From the NCBI GenBank assembly GCA_035294785.1, contig DATGKF010000137.1, positions 24,362-88,361 on the forward strand: a DNA stretch of 64,000 nucleotides, read 5' to 3'. The notes beneath the pieces were generated by a model. The model was given only the letters and a program-made list of their open reading frames with translations. It was not told where the DNA came from and did no database searches. Positions 27,252 to 37,121 of this stretch are shown one piece after another (the first letter of the stretch is position 1; every line of letters begins with the position of its first letter). This stretch comes from Poindextera sp035294785 (GTDB lineage Bacteria; Pseudomonadota; Alphaproteobacteria; Caulobacterales; Caulobacteraceae). The translations under genes were made by a program, and so were the position numbers.

Positions 27252-27981
27252 GCCGCGAGGAGTCGGCTGCGGCCGGCGCGCCCTGAACGATTCGCCCCGA
27301 GCCGCTGACGTCGCTGCGAACGTTGGCCGGATGCGTCAGAAGCTCGATCCTGCCGTCGCCCGAGATGTCGAGGTCGGCTGACTGGGTCGGCGCGAGCGTC
27401 GTGCGCCCCGAGCCTTCGATGCTCACCTTGGCGTCCTGCGCCGCCAGCTGGCCGAGGTCGGCGTCGCCGTCGCCGGAGATGTCCAGCTTGACTGAGCGCG
27501 CCTTGCCGGCGGCGTCGATGTGGCCCGAACCGCTGAGGTCGAGATCGAGGCTGTCCTGATCGTACTTTGCGATGGCGATCGAGCCGTCGCCGCTGAGCGA
27601 AAAGCGGCGGACGTCCGGCGCGGTCAGGGTGACCTTGACGCGGCCCCCGTCGTCATCCGACTCCAGCCGCGACCCGCTGAGACGAATGGCGTCGACCGCG
27701 GCCTTCGATCCGCTGATGACGAGCTTGGCCGGACCGGGCGACTGGGTGAACGAGACGTCGGCGTCGACGTCGACGTCCAGGCTGTCGCCGCCGGACCAGG
27801 CGATCTCGCGCGTTTCGCTCTGGCTGTCGGGCGTGAAGTTGTGACCGACGATGAACGAGCCGTTCCTGACGCGCCACGTGTGGCTCCAGCTCATGTGTCC
27901 GCTCACAGCCGCCGCGCCGGCGAAGCAGGCGATACAAACGATGAGGCCGAGCCCGGCGATGGCGAGAAGCGTCCTGGTCAT
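27232..27981 (-). CDS. GIN (DUF2807)-like repeat protein, exported
   Basis: A 249-residue protein with an N-terminal signal or anchor segment (LLAIAGLGLIVCIACFAGAAA) and a beta-rich body of short repeats ending in SGDG or SGSG (SLSGDGSIAI, LSGSGHIDA, ISGDGDADLG, IEGSGRTTL), the pattern of head-GIN/DUF2807 beta-solenoid domains. Its role is unknown; these are usually encoded beside a DUF1700 membrane protein and a PadR regulator, exactly as here. It starts inside the DUF1700 stop (ATGA). Confidence 0.8.
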   Translation of the reverse strand: MTRTLLAIAGLGLIVCIACFAGAAAVSGHMSWSHTWRVRNGSFIVGHNFTPDSQSETREIAWSGGDSLDVDVDADVSFTQSPGPAKLVISGSKAAVDAIRLSGSRLESDDDGGRVKVTLTAPDVRRFSLSGDGSIAIAKYDQDSLDLDLSGSGHIDAAGKARSVKLDISGDGDADLGQLAAQDAKVSIEGSGRTTLAPTQSADLDISGDGRIELLTHPANVRSDVSGSGRIVQGAPAAADSSRPTPARP

Positions 27982-28562
27982 GGGTGTCGCCCTCCGTCAG
28001 GCGTTTGGTGGATGGCCGGCTTGAGCAGCCGGTAGTGAAGCCGACCGTACGCGACGAGCGCGTTGGTCACGCCGATGCAGATCAGGGTCAGGATTGCGCC
28101 GCCCGACGCCGCCCCCGACATCATCCCAAGCCCGGTCAGGAAGGCGGCGGCGATGTCGCCCGGCGCGTCGCCAAACGGGCCTGTGGCGAAGACGATGCCG
28201 CCGGCGATGAAGACGCCGATGCAGGCGACGATGAGCCCGAAGATGACGCCGCCCACGCCGAGCAGCACCGGCAGAAGCACGAGAAGGTCGAGCGCGCCCA
28301 GGCCCAGCACCGCGAAGACGGCGGCCACCGCGGACGACGGGTTGCGTTCGGTCTCCCAGCGCTTCAGCCCCGCTTCCGCGCGCAGTTCGCGGGCCAGCCG
28401 GTCCGGATCGCCAAGCGCGGCGGCCACGGCCTCCGGCGTTCGCCCGGCGGCGGCGCCTTCGGCGAAGTGGGCCTCGTAGTCGGCGATGATCTCGGCCGCA
28501 GTCACGGGCGGAAGGCCGCGCAGGCCGTCGTGCAGCCGGACGAGGAACGCCTCCTTGGTCAT
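27978..28562 (-). CDS. DUF1700 family inner membrane protein
   Basis: A 194-residue protein. The cytoplasmic N-terminal helical domain (TKEAFLVRLHDGLRGLPP, then PEAVAAALGDPDRLARELR) is the DUF1700 signature; three or four hydrophobic helices follow (around residues 75-165, e.g. ALDLLVLLPVLLGVGGVIFG). It is the middle gene of PadR - DUF1700 - GIN, with four-base overlaps on each side, so it is translationally coupled. The biochemical function is unknown; the family may control envelope or signalling lipoproteins. Confidence 0.85.
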   Translation of the reverse strand: MTKEAFLVRLHDGLRGLPPVTAAEIIADYEAHFAEGAAAGRTPEAVAAALGDPDRLARELRAEAGLKRWETERNPSSAVAAVFAVLGLGALDLLVLLPVLLGVGGVIFGLIVACIGVFIAGGIVFATGPFGDAPGDIAAAFLTGLGMMSGAASGGAILTLICIGVTNALVAYGRLHYRLLKPAIHQTPDGGRHP

Positions 28563-28885
28563 TCGGGATCTCCCAGGGTCTGCTCGACGGCGGCGGCGAA
28601 GGTGCGCCAGGCGTCGCGTTGCGCAACGAAGCTGCGCCGGCCGGCGGCGGTCAGGCGGTAGTATTTGCGCGACGGCCCCTGGGCCGACTCGACCAGGTAG
28701 GTCTCGACCAGCCCCTCGGCCTGCATGCGGCGCATCAAGGGATAGACGGTGCCCTCGGCCATGCCGATCGTTTCGGCCAGGCGGCTGGCGATCTCGTAGC
28801 CGTAGGCGTCGGCGCGCGAGAGCAGGGCCAGCACGCAGAGGTCCAGGACGCCCTTCTTCAACTGGATGTCGATGCTCTCGGGCAA
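28559..28885 (-). CDS. PadR-family transcriptional regulator
   Basis: A 108-residue winged-helix PadR protein. The DNA-binding part has LKKGVLDLCVLALLSRADAYGYE and EGTVYPLMRRMQAEGLVE, followed by a short dimer helix. The start is TTG 28885, with AGGGAG at a good distance and no ATG available. It is the first gene of the PadR-DUF1700-GIN operon. Two direct repeats lie just before it and are the likely operator. Confidence 0.9.
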   Translation of the reverse strand: MPESIDIQLKKGVLDLCVLALLSRADAYGYEIASRLAETIGMAEGTVYPLMRRMQAEGLVETYLVESAQGPSRKYYRLTAAGRRSFVAQRDAWRTFAAAVEQTLGDPE

Positions 28886-28915
28886 TGCGATCTCCCTGGC
28901 CCCGGCTCAGATCAA

Positions 28916-28944
28916 TGACGCAAGGTAGCTGGTGATGCAAGGTA
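28916..28944 (-). promoter_or_regulatory. Direct repeat, candidate PadR operator
   Basis: TGACGCAAGGTA (28916-28927) and TGATGCAAGGTA (28933-28944) match in 11 of 12 positions with a 17-base period, about 1.6 helical turns, upstream of the PadR gene and between it and the divergent hbd-like gene. This suggests binding of two dimers; the sequence of a PadR site for this subfamily is not known to me. Confidence 0.5.
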
Positions 28945-29061
28945 CCGTGCGAAACATGACATCGAATTCATCTTGCCGCCGTTTCGCTGCGATGCAGCAA
29001 AAAGCTTGGCGTCGGCGGGGGGCGTGTTAGAAACTCAGCCCTTTCGCGGACTTCGAGGACC

Positions 29062-29940
29062 ATGGCGGACATCAAGACGATCGGCGTGATCGGCGCGGGG
29101 CAGATGGGCACGGGCATCGCCCATGTCTGCGCGCTGGCCGGCTACGCGGTCGAGCTGCACGACGTCAGCCGCGCCCGCATCGACGCCGGCCTCGGCGTCA
29201 TCGAACACAACATGTCGCGCCAGGTCGCACGTGGGCTGATCGACGATGCGGCGATGCGCGAGGGCCTCGGCCGCATCAAGGCCGAGGAGCGCCTGGAGCA
29301 GGTCGGCCAGACGGACCTCGTCATCGAGGCGGCCACCGAGGACGAGGCGATCAAGAAGTCGATCTTCGCCGCCCTCGCGCCGCACCTGGGCGAGCGCACG
29401 CTGCTCGCCTCCAACACCTCATCGATCTCGATCACCCGGCTCGCCTCGGCGACCGACCGGCCGGAGCGCTTCATCGGCCTGCACTTCATGAACCCGGTTC
29501 CGCTGATGAACCTGGTCGAGATCATCCGCGGCATCGCTACGGACGTCGCCACCTACGAGGCGGCCGTCAACTTCGCCAAGTCGCTGGGCAAGACGACCGC
29601 CAACGCCGAGGATTTCCCCGCCTTCATCGTCAACCGCGTGCTGGTGCCGATGATCAACGAGGCGATCTACACGCTCTATGAGGGCGTGGGCACGGTGGAG
29701 GCGATCGACACCGCCATGCACCTGGGCGCCAACCATCCCATGGGCCCCTTGCAGCTGGGCGACTTCATCGGCCTCGATACGGTGCTGTCGATCATGAACG
29801 TGCTCTACGAAGGCCTGGCCGACTCAAAGTACCGGCCCTGTCCGCTGCTGGTGAAGTACGTCGAGGCCGGATGGCTGGGCCGCAAGAGCGGCCGGGGCTT
29901 CTATGACTATCGCAGCGAGCCGCCGACGCCGACGCGCTGA
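29062..29940 (+). CDS. hbd: 3-hydroxybutyryl-CoA dehydrogenase
   Basis: A 292-residue NAD(P)-dependent dehydrogenase. The Rossmann loop GAGQMG is at residues 11-16; the substrate region has ASNTSSISITRLAS, FIGLHFMNPVPLM (catalytic His) and GKTTANAEDFPAFIVNR, followed by the helical dimer domain ending CPLLVKYVEAGWLGRKSG. It reduces acetoacetyl-CoA or oxidises 3-hydroxybutyryl-CoA in butanoate metabolism or beta-oxidation. It stands 176 bases from the PadR operon and is in the etfBA neighbourhood. Confidence 0.96.
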   Translation: MADIKTIGVIGAGQMGTGIAHVCALAGYAVELHDVSRARIDAGLGVIEHNMSRQVARGLIDDAAMREGLGRIKAEERLEQVGQTDLVIEAATEDEAIKKSIFAALAPHLGERTLLASNTSSISITRLASATDRPERFIGLHFMNPVPLMNLVEIIRGIATDVATYEAAVNFAKSLGKTTANAEDFPAFIVNRVLVPMINEAIYTLYEGVGTVEAIDTAMHLGANHPMGPLQLGDFIGLDTVLSIMNVLYEGLADSKYRPCPLLVKYVEAGWLGRKSGRGFYDYRSEPPTPTR

Positions 29941-30031
29941 CCGCCGGAGCGCGCCGCCCCTTGCCCGACTCGGGGCGCATGGCGATAAGGCGCTCGCCGC
30001 CGACATCCAAGCGCCCGAACCGGAGCCGGTC

Positions 30032-30976
30032 TTGAGCGACATCGCCGTTTTCAGCGGCAGCGCCCACCCCGAACTCGCGGCCGAAATCTGCGCGCTGCTG
30101 CAGATTCCGCTGAGCCCGACGCGGATCGAGCGCTTCGCCAGCGACTGCCTTGAAGTGCAGCTGATGGACAACTGTCGCGAGCGCGACGTCTTCATCGTCC
30201 AGCCGCTGTGCGCGCCCGTGCAGGAGAACCTGGTCGAGCTGCTTCTCATGCTCGACGCCGCCCGTGGAGCCAGCGCCGCCCGGCGCACCGTGGTCATGCC
30301 GCACTACGCCTATGGCCGCTCTGACAAGAAGGACCGGCCGCGCATCTCAATCGGCGGGCGGCTGGTCGCCGACCTGATCGCCACGGCCGGCGCCGACCGG
30401 GTGCTGGCGATGACCTTGCACGCACCGCAGGTGCACGCCTTCTTCAGCGTGCCGGTCGATCACCTGCACGCGCTTTCGCTGCTGGCCGAACATTTCGCCG
30501 GCGAGAACCTGACGAACACCGTTGTCGTCTCGCCGGATCTCGGCAACGCCAAGGAAGCGGCCGCCTTCGCGCGCATGCTCGGCGTCGGGGTGGCGCTGGC
30601 GGCCAAGCAGCGGATCAGCGACGAGCGCGTGGTCATCAGCGCCATCATCGGCGACGTCGAGGGCCGCGACATCATCGTGCTGGACGATGAGATCGCCCGC
30701 GGCACCAGCATCACCGAACTCCTGGACCACCTCGCGCCCCGCAACGTCGGGCGGGTGCGGGTCGTGTGCACCCACGGCCTCTTCGCCGCCGGCGCGCTCG
30801 CGCGGCTGCAGGCGCGCGACGATATCGAGGCCATCATCTGCACCAACACAGTGCCGATTCCGGAGGCTGAGTGGCCGCCCAAGCTGACGGTGCTGTCGGT
30901 CGCGCCGGCCTTCGCCGAGGCCATCCGGCGCATCCACAACGGCGAGTCGGTCTCGGCCCTTTTCCACCAGGGCTAA
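30032..30976 (+). CDS. prs: Ribose-phosphate pyrophosphokinase (divergent PRPP synthetase)
   Basis: A 314-residue PRPP synthetase-family protein, from TTG 30032 with GGAG six bases upstream; in-frame ATG codons exist further up but no longer look like the family. Blocks are AVFSGSAHPELA, MPHYAYGRSDKKDRPRISIG, LHAPQVHAFF and the PRPP-binding loop IVLDDEIARGTSIT. The last differs from the common DDMVDTAGT of the housekeeping enzyme, and the KxRxxP flexible loop is changed to KQRISDERV, so this is likely a paralogue of unknown specificity. A housekeeping prs may lie elsewhere. Confidence 0.85.
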   Translation: MSDIAVFSGSAHPELAAEICALLQIPLSPTRIERFASDCLEVQLMDNCRERDVFIVQPLCAPVQENLVELLLMLDAARGASAARRTVVMPHYAYGRSDKKDRPRISIGGRLVADLIATAGADRVLAMTLHAPQVHAFFSVPVDHLHALSLLAEHFAGENLTNTVVVSPDLGNAKEAAAFARMLGVGVALAAKQRISDERVVISAIIGDVEGRDIIVLDDEIARGTSITELLDHLAPRNVGRVRVVCTHGLFAAGALARLQARDDIEAIICTNTVPIPEAEWPPKLTVLSVAPAFAEAIRRIHNGESVSALFHQG

Positions 30977-31054
30977 ACCGCGCACCCGCGCAATTCCTTC
31001 GACTTTGCTTTGGCGTCCGGTCGATACTCCGTGCTGATTCGAAACGGCGGGACG

Positions 31055-32320
31055 ATGCGCAACGTTACGAACGCGCTTCTGGGGGGCGCTTACCTCTGTC
31101 TGGCGCTGACGGTGGCGCTGCTGGTCTGGCGAGGCGGCGGCGGAGCGGGCGCCGGCATCGCCACCCTGTTCGGCGGCCTTGGCTTCGCCGTCGCGCTGCA
31201 CGCCATGCTCGGCCGCGGCCTGGGCGAGCGGGCGCTGAGGCGCGACATCGACGCTCTGCGTGACGCCAACCGCATCCTCGCCGACCAGATGGAGGGTCTC
31301 TACGACCGCATGGCCGGCTTCGCCGAGAGCGTCCAGGAGGATGCCGAGCGGCGCAGCGAGGAGCTGACCAGCGAGGTGCACGTCCTGGAGGACCTCGTGC
31401 GGCGCATGCGCGACGGGCTCGAAGACCGCATGGCGCGCGCGCAAGCGCACGAGCCGCCCCCGGCCTACGCCCGCCATCACAGCCAGCAGATCGCGCTGCT
31501 GGAGACCGTGCGCGAGGCGCTCTCAGACAACCGCGTCGATCTCTACCTGCAACCGGTCGTCAGCCTGCCTCAGCGGCGGACGGTGTTCTACGAGAGCTTC
31601 TCGCGCCTTCGCGACGCGTCCGGTCGCGTGATGATGCCGGCGGAGTATCTGAGCGTCGCCGAGCCGGAAGGCCTGGTCTCGGTCATCGACAACCTGTTGC
31701 TCTTCCGCTGCGTTCAGATCGTCCGGCGCTTGGCCAAGAGCGACCGCAAGGTGGGCATCTTCTGCAATGTCGCCCTGGGTTCGCTGGCCGACGAGACCTT
31801 CTTCCCGCAGTTCCTCGAGTTCCTCGCCGAGAACCGCGACATGGCCGGAAGCCTGATCTTCGAACTCGGCCAGCCGGCCTTCGACCGCCGCGGCGCGACC
31901 GAGGCGCGCAACATGGCCAAGCTGGCCGATCTCGGCTTCCGCTTCTCGCTCGACAAGGTCAGCGACCTGGACCTCAACTTCCCTGATCTGGCGCGCGCCG
32001 ACGTCAAGTTCGTCAAGGTCACGGCCGACGTGCTGTTAAATCAGCTGATCGAACTGGACGGGCGGCTGACGCTGAAGTCGCTGAAGGACCTGAACGCCGC
32101 CGACCTCGCCGACCTCACCCGCCGCTACGGCGTCGAACTGATCGCCGAGAAGGTGGAGACCGAACGCCAGGTCGTCGACGTGCTGGAGCTGAATATCGCC
32201 TACGGCCAGGGCAACCTCTTCGGCGAGCCGCGGGCGATCAAGGATTCGGTCCTGGCCGAGGCCGATCCGCCGGCCGACTTCATCCGCTCGACGCTGCGTC
32301 GCCGCGCCGCTGCGCGCTAG
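31055..32320 (+). CDS. tipF: TipF-like degenerate EAL-domain flagellar positioning protein
   Basis: A 421-residue protein resembling TipF, the Caulobacter factor that recruits flagellar components to the new pole in response to cyclic di-GMP. It has two N-terminal membrane segments (residues ~8-24 and ~32-50), a coiled-coil region (about 65-145), then an EAL domain. The signature is degenerate: FYESFSRLRD stands for YEALLR, so the domain probably binds rather than hydrolyses cyclic di-GMP. The start at 31055 is chosen by the GGCGGG spacing and position relative to the first helix. Its stop overlaps the convergent hydroxylase gene in CTAG (32317-32320). Confidence 0.85.
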   Translation: MRNVTNALLGGAYLCLALTVALLVWRGGGGAGAGIATLFGGLGFAVALHAMLGRGLGERALRRDIDALRDANRILADQMEGLYDRMAGFAESVQEDAERRSEELTSEVHVLEDLVRRMRDGLEDRMARAQAHEPPPAYARHHSQQIALLETVREALSDNRVDLYLQPVVSLPQRRTVFYESFSRLRDASGRVMMPAEYLSVAEPEGLVSVIDNLLLFRCVQIVRRLAKSDRKVGIFCNVALGSLADETFFPQFLEFLAENRDMAGSLIFELGQPAFDRRGATEARNMAKLADLGFRFSLDKVSDLDLNFPDLARADVKFVKVTADVLLNQLIELDGRLTLKSLKDLNAADLADLTRRYGVELIAEKVETERQVVDVLELNIAYGQGNLFGEPRAIKDSVLAEADPPADFIRSTLRRRAAAR

Positions 32321-33126
32321 CCGGCGTCGCCCGCGCGGGCGCTCTCGCCGTAGTGGTCCCGCTCCCAAACCCGCATGCGCTTGACCGCGCCGGTGACGAA
32401 GGGGGTGAGCCGCGCCACGCCCAGGATCGCCCTGTTGACCAGCGCCAGTGGGAGCGGGAACGGCCGGTGCACGTCGATGAGAAGCACCACGCGGACGCCG
32501 TCTGTGTCGTTCCACACCTCGTGACGGTAGGTGTCGTCGAAGATCACACAGCGGCCCTCTTCCCAATGCACCATCGCGCCGCCGACCTGCATGCGCAGGG
32601 CCTCGCGCGGCTCGGGTACGATCAGTCCGAGGTGGGCGCGGACGAGGCCCTTGTAGGAGCCGCGATGCGCCGTGAGGTGCGCGCCGGGCTCGAGCACGGA
32701 AAAGAAGGCGAGCTCCAGGTTCGGAATGCGCGCGAGCAGGCGCGCCGTTTCCGGGCAGACGCTGCAGTTCCGTTCGGATCGCGCGCCGTAGGCGCAGAAG
32801 GCGAACACCTTCCAGACCCGCTCGCTGGTGATGCCGTACTGGGTCGGCGAGATCTCCTGCATGTTCGGCAGGTCGGCGTGCTGCGGCATGATGCGGTCGA
32901 GTTCGGCGCGGATCGACCGCCAGTTCGCCTCCAGCTCCGCGGCCCAGGGAAAGGCCTCGTTCGAGAGAATCTCGGCCCCGCCGACCGGGGACATGCGCCC
33001 CAGCCAACGCTCGAAGCCGCGCTGGGCGTTCGTGGCCGACGTCCGCAGACGCTGGAGAAGGGTGCGGCGAGGCAGGGCGGCTACGGTCACTGGGTTTGGC
33101 CTGCACGGCTTGAGGGGGCCGGCCAT
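32317..33126 (-). CDS. Aspartyl/asparaginyl beta-hydroxylase-fold protein
   Basis: A 269-residue Fe(II)/2-oxoglutarate oxygenase-like protein of the AspH/LpxO group. Recognisable parts are LEPGAHLTAHRGSYKGLVRA (metal-binding His region), EEGRCVIFDDTYRHEVWND (second His) and a downstream Arg in VRVVLLIDVHRP. No membrane segment is seen, so a lipid A hydroxylase role is uncertain. The start is ATG 33126; an upstream TTG at 33153 would add nine residues. The cysteine-rich FCAYGARSERNCSVC is unusual. It is convergent with tipF. Confidence 0.75.
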   Translation of the reverse strand: MAGPLKPCRPNPVTVAALPRRTLLQRLRTSATNAQRGFERWLGRMSPVGGAEILSNEAFPWAAELEANWRSIRAELDRIMPQHADLPNMQEISPTQYGITSERVWKVFAFCAYGARSERNCSVCPETARLLARIPNLELAFFSVLEPGAHLTAHRGSYKGLVRAHLGLIVPEPREALRMQVGGAMVHWEEGRCVIFDDTYRHEVWNDTDGVRVVLLIDVHRPFPLPLALVNRAILGVARLTPFVTGAVKRMRVWERDHYGESARAGDAG

Positions 33127-33194
33127 CTTCGGGCGTGCAGCGTTCGCAGGCAAGACGGCGGCGCCACACGTGCGTCGGTGCTAGGATGGCCGCC

Positions 33195-33752
33195 ATGCGC
33201 CGCCCCGCCGCCATTCTGGCCGCCGTCGCCCTGATGGGCGCCGCGCCGGCGCCGGAGCTGGCCGACGCCTTCATCCGCCTTTGCGGCGACACGCACGGCG
33301 ACGCCGATCAGGCCGCCGCCCGCGCCGAGGCGGCCGGCTGGACGACGCCGAAGATTCCGCTCGCCGTGGTCGCGGCGATGGTCCCGGGTGTTACCGCGTC
33401 GAACCTGAAGGCCCGCACTTGGACTCCGGCCGGCCACGTGTGGCTGCTGCTCGCCGGCTCGATCGAGGCGAAAGGCCGCGCACAGCGGTCGTGCACGGTC
33501 GCGGAGACGAACGTTGGCGACTTCGCCGCCGTGCGCGGGGCGGTGAAGGACTGGGTCGGCCTGCCGCCCTTGGCCAGCCGCGACAACGGGAGCCAGGTCG
33601 TGTTCGCCTTCATCGACACCGCGCACGGGCGCACGCCGGGACCGGCCGGCTATGACCCGCTGGCCAAAGGCGCGCCGGCCGGCCCGCTCGCCTCAGCGGT
33701 CGTCCTGACGCGCGCCGGAGGCCTCGAAGCTATTACCTACGCGCCGCTCTGA
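33195..33752 (+). CDS. Secreted hypothetical protein
   Basis: A 185-residue protein with a short signal peptide (RRPAAILAAVALMGAAPAPE) and no domain I recognise. The body has one Cys pair region (LCGDTHGDAD and RSCTVAETN) and a mostly acidic/neutral composition. The start at 33195 is chosen over 33186 because AGGA lies eight bases upstream of it. It precedes groESL by about 150 bases but has its own end before the groES promoter. Confidence 0.55.
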   Translation: MRRPAAILAAVALMGAAPAPELADAFIRLCGDTHGDADQAAARAEAAGWTTPKIPLAVVAAMVPGVTASNLKARTWTPAGHVWLLLAGSIEAKGRAQRSCTVAETNVGDFAAVRGAVKDWVGLPPLASRDNGSQVVFAFIDTAHGRTPGPAGYDPLAKGAPAGPLASAVVLTRAGGLEAITYAPL

Positions 33753-33777
33753 AGTCGGCCTTTTCAGGCGCCGCCGC

Positions 33778-33805
33778 CTTGACTCCGGCTCGGCTCGCCC
33801 ATAAA
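33778..33805 (+). promoter_or_regulatory. Predicted sigma-32 promoter of groESL
   Basis: CTTGAC (33778-33783) and GCCCATAA (33797-33804) are 13 bases apart, close to the sigma-32 consensus. It lies just ahead of the CIRCE element, giving dual control of groESL. Confidence 0.65.
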
Positions 33806-33814
33806 TCGCCGCCG

Positions 33815-33841
33815 TTAGCACTCATGGGCTGCGGCTGCTAA
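33815..33841. promoter_or_regulatory. CIRCE element (HrcA operator) before groES
   Basis: TTAGCACTC-N9-GGCTGCTAA: the left arm is a perfect match and the right arm matches the CIRCE consensus GAGTGCTAA in seven of nine positions. It sits about 65 bases upstream of the groES start codon, so HrcA repression in addition to sigma-32 activation is expected. Confidence 0.85.
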
Positions 33842-33905
33842 CGGCCGCATGCTCCGGGGGCGTCAGGCTTCAACACTTCAGTCCCGGAAAGGGAGGAGAG
33901 AATAC

Positions 33906-34196
33906 ATGGCGTTTCGTCCGCTTGGCGATCGCGTGCTCATCCAGCGCGTCGAGGAAGAAGAAAAGACCAAGGGCGGGATCATCATCCCCGACACCGCCAA
34001 GGAAAAGCCGCAGGAAGGCAAGGTCATCGCCGTGGGCCCCGGCGCCCGCGACGAAAACGGCAAGCTCCAGCCCCTCGACGTGAAGACGGGCGACCGCATC
34101 CTGTTCGGCAAGTGGTCGGGCACCGAGGTCAAGATCGACGGCGAGGATCTCCTGATCATGAAGGAGAGCGACGTCCTGGGCGTGCTCACGAAATAA
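33906..34196 (+). CDS. groES: Co-chaperonin GroES
   Basis: GroES, 96 residues, caps the GroEL folding chamber. Family blocks are FRPLGDRVLIQRVE at the start, the mobile loop EEEKTKGGIIIPDTAKEKP, and ILFGKWSGTEVKIDGEDLLIM near the end. GGGAGGAGAG provides a strong ribosome site. It is followed by groEL after 41 bases. Confidence 0.98.
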   Translation: MAFRPLGDRVLIQRVEEEEKTKGGIIIPDTAKEKPQEGKVIAVGPGARDENGKLQPLDVKTGDRILFGKWSGTEVKIDGEDLLIMKESDVLGVLTK

Positions 34197-34237
34197 GCCG
34201 CCGTCCTTCCATTCCCCCCATTCGAAAGAGCTGAAAC

Positions 34238-35887
<1,650 letters not shown>

Positions 35888-35919
35888 GGCCAGCCCCACA
35901 CTGCTCTTGGACGTTGGAG

Positions 35920-35951
35920 CCCCCGGTCGGAAACGGCCGGGGGTTTCCTTT
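35920..35951 (+). terminator. Rho-independent terminator after groEL
   Basis: CCCCCGGTCG-GAAA-CGGCCGGGGG forms a ten-pair stem (one G-U pair) closed by a GAAA tetraloop and followed by TTTCCTTTG. It ends groESL two bases before the stop codon of the convergent amidohydrolase gene. Confidence 0.85.
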
Positions 35952-35953
35952 GC

Positions 35954-36994
35954 CTAGAGGTTCAGCCGGTAGGCGCGCTTGGCGGCGCCCGCGAAGAGCT
36001 CGGCCTTCTCGTCTGCCGAGGCGTCCTTGGCGATGATCTTGAAGGCGTTCCAGAGCACGTCGTAGGTGCAGCTGCAGAGGTCGACGGGGAAGTTGCTCTC
36101 GAACATCGCCCGCTTGGGCGTGAACGCCTCGATGCAGGTCTCGATGTAGGGCCGCCACTCTTCGGCCAGCACGCTCGAGGGGCGGCTCTGCATGAAGGAG
36201 TCGAAGCCCGGAAAGGGCATGGCGAGTCCGCCCAGCTTGACCGCGACGTTCTCGCAAGCGCCGATCTCGCGCATCTTCGCCGCCCACCCAGCGAAGCGAT
36301 CTTCGCGCTTGCCGGCATAGGCGCCGATGCCGAGCGGCGTGCCCACGTGGTCGAGGATGAACTGGGTGTCGGGGAAGGCGCGAACGAGGTCGAGGAATTC
36401 GCCCAGCTGTGGCTCGAGGAGCCAGGCGTCGAACGAAAGCCGGTGCTTGGCGAACGCCGCGAAGCCGCGCCGGAAGTCGGCCGAAGGGTAGAGCCCCGGC
36501 GTCTGCCGCGACAACGGACCGAGCACGTTCGGGTCGGCGTCGTAGGAGGCCGAGTGGCGGATGCCGCGGAAGCGCCCGCCGCCCACCGCCACATGCGCCT
36601 GCAGAGCCTCGTCGATGAGTTTGACGTCCTGCGTCAGGTCGACGTGGCTGACGATGCCGGCGCAGGCGCGAATGTCGCCGTAGAGGCCGCTGGCGCTCAT
36701 CGCCGCCGCGCCGTTGACGAACTCGGTCTCGCCGATCACGCGCAGATGGGCCGGCCCGTCGACCCGATACATCGAGCCGCACTGGACGAAGACGGTGGCG
36801 ACCACGTTGTGGCCGCGCTTCATGTCGGCCACCAGTTCGTCGATCAGGTAGCGGGGCGCGAGCCGCATGACGTTCTCGAACCCGTGGCGCACCGGCGCTT
36901 GCTCGTTCGCCGGCGGCAGGAACGGCGTGCGATCCCACAGGTGATGGTGCGGGTCGACGATGGCCAGCTCCGGCTCCAGAATCGCTTCACTCAT
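35954..36994 (-). CDS. Amidohydrolase-family metal-dependent hydrolase (COG3618-like)
   Basis: A 346-residue TIM-barrel hydrolase of the Amidohydro_2 group. It opens VDPHHHLWDRT, containing the metal-binding histidines, with further signature blocks RFRGIRHSASYD, FILDHVGTPLG and AMFESNFPVD at the C-terminal side (metal/active-site Asp). Relatives act on lactones or aromatic carboxylates; the substrate is unknown. It is convergent with groESL, and its start faces the EF-hand gene across 127 bases. Confidence 0.88.
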   Translation of the reverse strand: MSEAILEPELAIVDPHHHLWDRTPFLPPANEQAPVRHGFENVMRLAPRYLIDELVADMKRGHNVVATVFVQCGSMYRVDGPAHLRVIGETEFVNGAAAMSASGLYGDIRACAGIVSHVDLTQDVKLIDEALQAHVAVGGGRFRGIRHSASYDADPNVLGPLSRQTPGLYPSADFRRGFAAFAKHRLSFDAWLLEPQLGEFLDLVRAFPDTQFILDHVGTPLGIGAYAGKREDRFAGWAAKMREIGACENVAVKLGGLAMPFPGFDSFMQSRPSSVLAEEWRPYIETCIEAFTPKRAMFESNFPVDLCSCTYDVLWNAFKIIAKDASADEKAELFAGAAKRAYRLNL

Positions 36995-37121
36995 GGCGCT
37001 CGCTCCTCGCTAATCTTGTTTTGCCGGCTTCCTACTGGCGGCGGCTCACCGCTACAAGCGCCGTGAAATCGCCGTGAAACAATGGCGTGTGACGGCGCGC
37101 AGGCCGAGGCGGAGAGTTTGG

